Source: Candolleomyces eurysporus
Lineage: Eukaryota; Basidiomycota; Agaricomycetes; Agaricales; Psathyrellaceae
Direction of reading: 5' to 3'
Assembly: GCA_027579435.1 (NCBI GenBank)
Contig: JANBPK010000711.1
Location: 62,001-126,000, forward strand
Length of the DNA: 64,000 nt
Below the pieces are notes generated by a model. The model saw only the letters and a program-made list of their open reading frames with translations, did not search any database and had not been told where the DNA came from. Shown here piece after piece: positions 56,347-64,000 of the stretch. Positions within the stretch are counted from its first letter, which is position 1. Every line of letters starts with the position of its first letter. The translations under genes and the position numbers were made by a program.

Positions 56347-58104
56347 AATGTCCTGAGGCATTTTAACTCTATTGGCACACTACATTGTTTAGCACAGTGT
56401 ACTTTGTGCATAGCTGGGGGTCATGCCAGAACCAAAGTGATTGAAAAGACAGTGCTGAAAGCAAAATGTGAGCCCGAACAAGTGAAACAGGAAACACCTA
56501 TGAGAAACAGCACATAATAAATATGATCTATCAACTACAATACAGATTGACCTGCCTGATGTAACCACACACAAAATCCAAATATCTGTAAATCCTTGCA
56601 CCTTGACTCTGGTCTTTTTTAGCTTTCTGCTCTTTCACTCCTGTATGACAGCTAAGCAATTGGTCTATGTTGTGACCCAGCTGGTTGCAATGGTAGTAGA
56701 TTGGAGTTTAAAAATACTGATTCTGCATAGGAGAAGGCTTCAGAAGATGACTCTGCTGATTCAAAATGAAGTTGTGTCATTTCCTCAGCATGATGTCCAT
56801 TTTATACTATGTATCCCTAACTTCATTAAAAGATCGCTTATGCTTGTGATTGTATTTTGTGAGCTTCTCATATGACATTGAATGAACCTCTGCAGCAATC
56901 TCTTTGTTGATGTCTTCTTTACAATATTAGGGGTGAAGTCTCTTTGGAAACCAAAGATCCAGCAGGAGCCTCCAAAGTGCCAGCTTGGTTTTCAAACAAA
57001 AATGGCTTGGGCATGATATCACCCAGTTGCCTTTCAAAGTTGAAGCTGTCCAATAACTGTTTCTGCATGTTTTCCAAGTGCTCTGCCTTCTCTGGAAACC
57101 TTTCCCATAACAAAGGCTCCTTGCCTCAAACAAAGTCTTTGTCTTTGCCCACAGACAGATTATTCTATTTGGAAATCCAGAGGTTCTAAGAGCATCTGTG
57201 AAGTAATTAAGCAATCTATTAACTCTTAGGTTCAAGTAACTGTACTAAGAACTGAGTAACTAAGTCTGAGGAACTTGTGTGTATTCAATAGAATACACCA
57301 ACAATAATAATTTGCCAGCAGAATGTTACAGACACCCACCATGTGTTAGCAAAGTCAATTTGCAAAGCATGAATATCATTGCTGGTTGAGCCTTAGCTCC
57401 CCCTTGAACTTGTGATTGTACAAGAAGAGTTCTAGAAGCCTCTGTCAACTAGACTTAGAGCCTTTACCTATACCCCTTGCCTGCCTTTATCTGCACAAAG
57501 GTATCTGGTGTGTTGTGGTGCTGTGGTATTGTGTGTGTGTTTGAGTTCTATAGTTTGGTTGTTAGAGCACTCTAGTTTGTTAACTGCACATCATTGCAAA
57601 CTTTGGATTAGCTGTCTGAGACCAATCACTGCTTCTGTTCCTTCTAATTCAGGTAACAGCAATATTTATTGGCTTAGCAGATTGCTCATTAAGTTCTTGA
57701 AGGCATCTGCTTAGCAAATGTCAGGGCAAATTCCCTTATAGTGTACACAACTCCCTCTAGCACTGTACCTTGCCAGGTCAGGCATGCTAGTTAGACTTCA
57801 AATAGTAATACTGTGTTTCAGATACATTTGCAAGACCTTCATGAACTTAAAGTGCCATCTCAAAACCATCTTACTCAATGTTCTTTTGTTCTCTGGGGCA
57901 TCTGCTTAGTTGAAAGTTAGAGATAACTCCAACTTTTACATTTCCTGTCCTACAAGAAGATCTTTTGATTTATCTAAGTTGGTTCATGAACTTTACAAAC
58001 AGATTTGCAAACTCTATATGGTGTCTATGCAGGTGGCATATCAGTGTCTAGGCAACAAGGGGTATAAATCCTAGATACTGGGGGCTTGCAGTCACACAGT
58101 CACA
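56347..58104. other. CpG-poor, gene-poor region
   Basis: AT-rich, CpG-poor sequence. A minus-strand open stretch at 57235-56919 (RFPEKAEHLENMQKQLLDSF) might be a relic of a coding exon, but I cannot assign it. Nothing else supported. Confidence 0.4.
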
Positions 58105-58178
58105 GGCACCACATAGCTCAGTGGTAGAGCAACATGGCCATAGTGTAGGGGTTGCAGGATTGAATTCTGCTGGAGCCA
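58105..58178 (+). ncRNA. tRNA-like sequence (SINE head or tRNA pseudogene)
   Basis: GGCACCA at the start pairs with TGGAGCC at the end (6 of 7). A D-arm with A box TAGCTCAGTGG and GCTC/GAGC stem follows. A poor 4-bp anticodon stem closes a 7-nt loop with CCA at the anticodon site but G instead of U at position 33. The T-arm is GCAGG-ATTGAAT-TCTGC, 5 bp with a 7-nt loop in which the invariant C of TTCGA reads T. The B-box decay fits CpG loss. A functional tRNA is unlikely; a tRNA-derived SINE is the better guess. Confidence 0.6.
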
Positions 58179-59240
58179 CATTTTCAGTTGGTTACAAAGC
58201 AGGTCATTTATAAAGTTATACCACCATGTATGGCACACAATGAGACATAAAGACCATGGTCCAACCATGGAAGATTTGATTTTTCTCATTAAGAATGGAA
58301 ACCAGCTGTTCACAGAGTATTAGATCTAAATCCTTAAGCCAGTCCAATGTCCAGTCCATGGTCCATGCATGACAAATTCTGCCCATCATTGTCTGCATGT
58401 TGCCACAGTTGTTGTTGACATTCATTGTTGTTGTTACTGTTACCCACTCACTACTTTAATCTCATGGAATTTACCACTCCTTTCAATGATGGTGTCAAAG
58501 CATATATCATGCTACTGCTGACAAGACTGAAAGGAGGATATGAAGAAGTGGCAGAAGAGATGGATGATATAGAAAAGCAGATGGTGGTCTACTACAGGGC
58601 AATAAATCCCAGTTCTTTCACGTATTCTGTTTCATAGTCTGGCAAACATCCTCTCTGGTTGGAGGAGCATATTGAGGCATACCCTTGCTTTCAGTTCAGC
58701 TCTGTACCAATATTCTTGAGCATTGTCTCAGATATGAATATCAACTCACAAATTGACATGTACATTGATGGAGTGGAAGCTCATTGGCCCTAACCATCCT
58801 GTTCCAGTGTTTGGATCATCTGTTGCTCATATGCTTGCAGCATGACCTATTGAGAGGGATGATATGATGAGTAGCCCAAAGTCTAGCAGGAACAAGATCA
58901 CATTTTTGGCATGTGATCGGCAGCTGATCTTAGTCTCAGCATAGTCAAAGGAAGCAACAGCCCATCAGCACATTTTGCTCGAGAATATACCCATTGTCTA
59001 TTGCCCCCAGAGTTTGAGTAACCATCACACTCACTTGCCTGGCCTAGATCTCTCCTGCTCAACCAAAGGTCTCATGTTCACCAACTGGGGTTGGCAAGTT
59101 GACATGTGCCTAGGATTGAACTCACAACCCTGGTCTCCACTTGCTTCACTCAATCATTGTAGATAACCTTTGCTTTGCTCCTGCACCCACATTGTGGCTC
59201 ATTACTGTTCAGAAGGGATAAGAAGGGATAGACAGGGATG
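58179..59240. other. CpG-poor region with possible coding relic
   Basis: Plus-strand stretches at 58430-58640 (FNDGVKAYIMLLLTRLKGGY) and 58650-58790 (HPLWLEEHIEAYPCF) read like fragments of one former gene interrupted by a stop. I do not recognise the family. GAGTTCAATCC (minus strand, near 59115) resembles another B box. Confidence 0.35.
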
Positions 59241-60826
59241 TTATCCCGCAACATACCTTTTCTCCACCCCATTGTCCTTGTATGCAATCTGCGGCTTGAA
59301 TTCCATCAACTTGAATAGAAGCACAATCTCATAATCCAATCCATGAAACACTTTTGGCCCATTCTTCTTCTGTTGGAGTGCAAGTTTGGAGAGGTCAATT
59401 TCGATTTTGCAGATTTGGGTGTAGTTTTCTGGTGGAGAAGAGTGAGGGTTATAGGGGTGTCTTGAATATGTGAGGAAACTCTTACAAGTATCCAAATCCC
59501 TCCATCTGGGTTGAGGAATCAAACCCCTATACACCCATACTTCAAATTACGCCTTCTTGAAATCACTCTTCCTCTCCAGCTCCCTGAAGTACGGTCTCTT
59601 GAGCTCTTTGTTTTCGGATACCTGGACGTTCTATGCACGGTATAAGCGACCCGGAGAATTTCAGGGGAGGTAGGGTATGTACCTTGGCAAGGATGAGATC
59701 AAACGAATCTTTGATCCTTCTCTGTACGCCAAACGATGGGAAGGCGTTTTGGAATCTAGTTTTGTGCTCTGGATCGTTTTCGAGGAAAGGTATGTGGCAG
59801 AAGTTTCCATAGGTCAGTTTGGATACGCGTGTGTTGACGAATGGTCGAGGTAGAACAAGATAGCGCCGTCTGATACTGCTTTGTTGCTGAAAGAGATCAG
59901 AGTCGGTCAGGAGAAACGCAAAGTAGGGGGGGGAAGACCGGTGAGGAAGGAGAGACACACACATGGTTCTCTGTACGAACGACGTTTAAGCTGTAGGGAC
60001 GGCAAGCTTCTTGAACTTTAGCAAACAGCCAGTCGCTCGCTGCGAAACCACCGACTCAAACGACGTGCTACGTGAAGGACATCGCCCATCAGCCTCCTGT
60101 TTTATTGTGGATGGGAGAGAGCCTGAATACATACAGAGATAGGTCTGTGAGCCTGCCATCGTTGCTCGAGTACACCATTGACAACGCATTTGACGGAGGG
60201 TTCAAAGAACCTGGCAACGTCTGACCTGGATCTCAGTCAATAGACCATTCAATAGGGAAATAAATAGGAGGAGTGACACACCCATCCAATTTCAGCTGCC
60301 CAAAACGAATGTTGCATGCCGGGTCGTTGTCCCTCGTCCCTCGTCGACCCAAATCTGAGGAAGCCTACACGCACTTCGCACGAACACGCCGGCGTGGATG
60401 GTGACGAAGATGGAACCATGGAGGTGACCTGTTTCCCGGCTGTCAGAAGGAGAAAATATACAATAGTGCTTTTGGGAACTGACATTGAGGGGGTGCTATC
60501 TCTTCGAAGACTGTGTCACGATCGGATCCTGCGAATGTTCGACCATACGCGCTAATGTCGACAGTTTCTCCACCAGCGTCCACCATGACAACGCCGTCCC
60601 CTGTCTGCAGTTATCATGAGTAAAACGGTAGATGGGAGAGAGGAAATGGGCGCACCGTCATAGCACCAGTAGGCAGTCCATTCTGGATGGAGAAGGGCAA
60701 ACTCGCTTCACCCTCCGTAACGAATGATATTCTGGCAGGTCCCGCCGGATTGTCAGGTATCAGACCCGCCAGCACTTCTGCTCTTATTAGGAGTGTCAGT
60801 GCTCCTCTAAATGGTACAATAAACAG
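59241..60826 (-). pseudogene. Fungal Hsp70-like ATPase pseudogene
   Basis: Exons in order read: GLIPDNPAG, ISFVTEGEASLPFSIQNGLPTGAM, then GDGVVMVDAGGETVDISAY (phosphate-binding loop), FEEIAPPQCHLHGSIFVTIHAG, RFGSTRD, DNDPACNIRFGQLKLDG, SDVARFFEPSV, VGGFAASDWLFAKVQEA, FVNTRVSKLTYGNFC, and a C-terminal part ending KPQIAYKDNGVEKR. These match the expanded basidiomycete Hsp70/actin-fold family. Around 60330-60400 the sequence changes frame twice and lacks about 50-70 expected residues. Stops interrupt the exon before VGGFAASDW, and an in-frame TAA follows KKA near 59550. The N-terminal part is missing; a dispersed repeat starts just upstream. Confidence 0.78.
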
Positions 60827-60839
60827 TCCTCATGGTAAT

Positions 60840-61370
60840 CGGTCATTGTCATCAAGGATACAAGACAAGGAAATGAACCCGAGAGAGAGGTAAGGATGCG
60901 AAAGAAAGCGATAAAGACGAGTTGAAGGAGTTGAAGCTCGAGTGAGATCGTGGGGAGAGCAGAGAGATACTAAGAAGCGGGAAGAATTACGAGAGCAGAC
61001 AGACTCCCGGGAGTAGGAGGAGCACGACGCCAGTCCGTCGGCGGTGAAGGAAGAAAGGAAGACATCCAGACTTCCGAGCATATCCTCTTTGGCAAAAAAT
61101 GTTATGGACCGAACATCCGGAAGAACGGGGTACACACTACAACGCTCCAAGATGCTTCCTGGTGGTCTTGCTAGCCATGCGCCTTCTACCGTCCATCCGC
61201 TGAATCCTGAATTCAATTGATCCGGACCATGTTCCTCTTAAGCAACAACACCCGCCCTGCGCTAACCAAACCCGTCGCAACCGCCACCCCACCTCAATGC
61301 ACCTCCACCGACCAACGAACGCACTCCTAGGCAGGCAACGTTGTAGCAAAAAGCACACCTGCTTTTACGG
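60840..61370 (-). repeat. Dispersed repeat, copy C (inverted, partial)
   Basis: The minus strand matches copies A and B: 'atgctcggaagtctggatg' (61066-61084), 'tctccccacgatctc', 'tttctttcgcatcctta', and 'aggaagcatcttggagcg' further upstream. It lies where the Hsp70-like gene should have its 5' half, so it may have replaced or truncated it. Confidence 0.62.
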
Positions 61371-62959
61371 TGACTGGTCCAAAGGTGCTACTAGTGGACT
61401 CGACTCGGTGGCGGTAGGGTGGTGAAGCGCAGTGAGGTGCCTTGGAGGATGCGGCGTGTACGGTTCATGAATAACAGGCGTAGTCGACCTCTGCACATCT
61501 TCGAGGTGGTTGTTTTAGCCCGCCTGCCTTGAGGGAAGGAAAGGGTAAATTAGCTAGGTGGACGGATGAAAGCGGAAACAAATATGTGTCAAAAAGGAGG
61601 GAGGATCAAAGGGACGAGCAAACGAAAAGGCGAACGAATGAGCACACGACCAATCGCCAGAACGAGAAAACATGTAAGAAGGAAGAGAGCAAGGATAGAA
61701 AGAAACCGAGCAAAGACAATTAGGTGTACGTACCATTCTTCGCCACAAGAACCAACCCGTTTACCCTCACTGGCTCTACCAGCAGCACTTTCGCCCATGG
61801 CGGCTTTTACTTAGCCATTTACCCACTATGCGCCTAATGTTGGCTGCGTGACGATGAAGCGGGCTTGGCTAGTCATTCATGGGTCCTGAAGTGGCTTGAG
61901 GGTAAGATTGTTGCGTGATAATTGGTTGACTAGCGCCGTCGAGGGAGGTTAGGCGTATCCGGATGGCGGAGCAGCCAATGCGTGGCAGTATGTTCAATGG
62001 TGATTTAAATCGCTGTCAGCGGGTAGTGGCGGCGGTGAACAGGCGGGCACTAGGGGCGGGGCAGTCGCAATCGCGAACGTAGGTGGTCGGTCGACGGCCG
62101 TCCAGTGGAAGACCATAAGTGGAGGCACAAAGTACAGTGTCGACTGGCCTGAGATTGTCAACCAACCATCGCAATGCAACGCAGAGAACGGCAAAGGACT
62201 CACCAGCGACACGCAATGCGCACGAAAGGGGGCTGGCACTACCCTCATTCTGATTCTGGCCATGAAAGACAAAGAAACCCTCGAGGAAGCCGTTGCGAGG
62301 GTCAGACGGATCCACGGCGAATTGAATATTTCTCAGTTCAATTCAACGAAACACTGAGAGATCGCAGCTCTTCNAAAAAATGCCTGGAGAGCTGCGCTAT
62401 CCGGTCTAGTCAATTCTATCGCGCCTGTTACGAATACGGGGTCGAAGAGGTGGAGGCCAAAGAGGTGCAAGGCTGTCGGTCCGGACCGGCCCTCCTATAT
62501 CAGAAGCCGTTCCGGCCACCGATTGTACCCGCACTCAAGCACTGCGACAGGTTAGGTATCTACATTCATCATCGTCCAGGGGGACCTGCCTACACTGCTA
62601 GTCGAGGACGCCATCTCAGCTTGCAATGGTGCTTGGCCGGAGCTTCCTGTTTCGTGGGCGCGCTGCTGGTCAGTCCTTGGTCTCTTCATCCATGGCGCAA
62701 TGGTTTACCATCATCCTCTTCACAGATCGACCGACAGCATGCCTGACGTCGCCGTACGGCTCTCGACCGACCACCTACGCTTGCCACACTGCGCCCACGC
62801 GACGTCGACACTGACACTATTGCACTGGCCGAACGACTAACGCAATGGGTGAACATGGCCACAAGGGCCGATGAGGATAAACTCCCGTAGCGAAGCATAG
62901 TATGTGGCCGTCCCTTGTCTTTGACCCTCGCCCCCTTCGACCCTTTGGCGTAGATCGAA
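61371..62959. other. No recognised gene
   Basis: GC-rich, CpG-normal sequence with short frames on both strands. A plus-strand stretch KDKETLEEAVARVRRIHGEL (about 62265-62325) with a following acceptor-like 'tttctcag' could be part of an unknown gene. I cannot build a convincing model. One N at 62375. Confidence 0.35.
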
Positions 62960-64000
62960 ACATTTGTCCCTCCTTGCGCTCCCCTTTTCGCTTCTGCCTG
63001 CTTTCCCTATTCTTTCTTTCCTTCCCCTCCTATCCCCTCAGCTCCCGACTAACGGCCTTCCCTTCTTTCGCCTCACAGTCTCAGGCAAACTAGCCGGCCT
63101 AAACAGCTACTTCGAAAGTGTACTAGCCAGGGACGACTGCATCCTCGTATACATGACCTCGGCGCATACCGCCCAACGCTTGACCCTCATCGGGGGCTCC
63201 GACAAGTCCAGCGATGGCGCCTGTGGATGAGCCCGTTACGCTTTTGGCAGCGAGTAGGCCAACTCGGCAGCTCGCGTTGCCCTGGAGTGCGGGTCGGAGG
63301 TTCGTGGTTGCACTTCGTTCGCTCGATTGGTGCGGGGTGGGTGTCGTTGGTATGGGGGAACGTGGTCTGTATCAACGTTCGCTCAAGAGGAAGCAGATGG
63401 GGGATGGAAGGTGGGTGGATAGAGACCCGGAAGCGTCTTGGACGAGTTGCGTAGGGTGTGCCTCGTCCTGTCGGGTGCTGGACCCGTGCGATTTGGTTAG
63501 GCCAGGAGGACATGCTCGGAAGTCTGGATGCCTTCCAATACCTCCTTCACCAGCGACCGACCTACATTCTCGTGCTCCTACCCCTTGGACGTCCGCTCTG
63601 TCCTCTCCCCACGATCTCGGTCGGTCATTGAGATCAAGTCATCAGTCTCACTTTCTTTTGCATCCTTCCCTTTGCTTGGGTTAATATCATCGGACTATCT
63701 GCCTCCTCTATCTGACTACATAGCTTCTTCCTCTTTCCTTCTTTTTGTGAATAGTTTCCGCTTTCTGGGTTTTTTGTAGAGTCCCTCTAACGTAGTTTTA
63801 CAAACATTATCATCCTGATTTCCTTTACTACATCTGTCCACGCGCCTTGCAGAGCAGTCGCCTCTCAGCGTAGGAAGAGAGGCTCGGGAGAATGCTAGAC
63901 TGGTGCCAGGTGAAACGGTGTCTCGTCGGAGGTAAGGCCCTGGATACCTGGACACCGTCGATCGACCCAAGCGACAGCCAGGCACTACTACTCGCTGGAA
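62960..64000 (+). repeat. Dispersed repeat, copy B (runs to window end)
   Basis: Counterpart of 49380-50370. An open stretch after 'cctcacag' (GLNSYFESVLARDDCILVYM, 63095-63155) parallels a shorter one in copy A, so the repeat may contain a decayed exon. What lies downstream is outside the window. Confidence 0.65.

Larger units (their letters stand above)
52273..59220. other. CpG-depleted domain
   Basis: Between 52272 and 53878 I find a single CpG (near 52631) in 1.6 kb, while the preceding 600 bp has several per 60-base line. Outside the TIR element, 56.1-59.2 kb also has only a handful. TG/CA are abundant, as expected from cytosine methylation and deamination at CpG. CpG density returns near 59240. 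Confidence 0.85.

Noticed and set aside
49380..64000. Copies A and B as a pair of LTRs of one retrotransposon
   Set aside because: They are too diverged, lie about 12.6 kb apart, and the interval holds a STAND gene and Hsp70-like relic rather than gag-pol; a third inverted copy also argues against it.
1..64000. CRISPR arrays, bacterial operons, rRNA genes
   Set aside because: No regularly spaced short repeats, no ribosomal RNA sequence, and introns throughout show eukaryotic nuclear DNA.

Overview
The window reads as nuclear DNA of a filamentous basidiomycete, most likely an Agaricomycete. The reasons are many short (about 50-60 nt) GT-AG introns, decaying F-box/LRR-like genes with an N-terminal coil, membrane-anchored cytochrome P450s in tandem, a NACHT-WD40 STAND (NLR-like) gene, a fungal Hsp70-like pseudogene of the 'VGGFAASDWLF' type, and a PL1 pectate lyase. 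The genus cannot be fixed from sequence alone. Scattered single N positions shift or mask some codons.

Layout. 1-5 kb: 3' part of a Yta7/ATAD2-type AAA ATPase-bromodomain gene. 5.7-6.3 kb (-): small glycine/alanine-rich membrane protein of the IFI6/IFI27 (ISG12) type. 7.1-8.2 kb (-): unknown protein with a basic tail. 8.6-22.7 kb: tandem triplication of a unit made of an F-box gene (+) and a convergent P450 gene (-). All three P450s look intact, while all three F-box copies are broken in different ways; short relics of a further, oppositely oriented P450 lie between units. 23.1-27.4 kb: SH3 + RA-like polarity protein (Bud14/Tea4-like). 27.8-49 kb: a large inverted duplication, with about 6.3-kb arms, of a gene joining a nucleotidyltransferase-like domain to many ankyrin repeats. 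The 8.5-kb spacer holds a secreted pectate lyase, class II fructose-bisphosphate aldolase with 12-nt and 6-nt micro-exons, and a frameshifted F-box gene. 49.4-54 kb: a dispersed repeat followed by a NACHT-WD40 gene. Its 3' half falls abruptly into a nearly CpG-free domain that runs to about 59.2 kb and holds SINE-like repeats, a tRNA-like sequence and a CpG-normal 1.7-kb TIR element. 59.2-64 kb: Hsp70-like pseudogene and two more copies of the dispersed repeat.

How it fits together. Chromatin (Yta7), polarity (SH3/RA) and glycolysis (FBA) genes are single-copy housekeeping anchors. Between them lie fast-evolving accessory blocks: P450/F-box tandem copies, the ankyrin inverted pair, the STAND gene and repeats. 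The most unusual items are the CpG cliff inside the STAND gene, the nucleotidyltransferase-ankyrin fusion present as an inverted pair, and the interferon-inducible-like small membrane protein.
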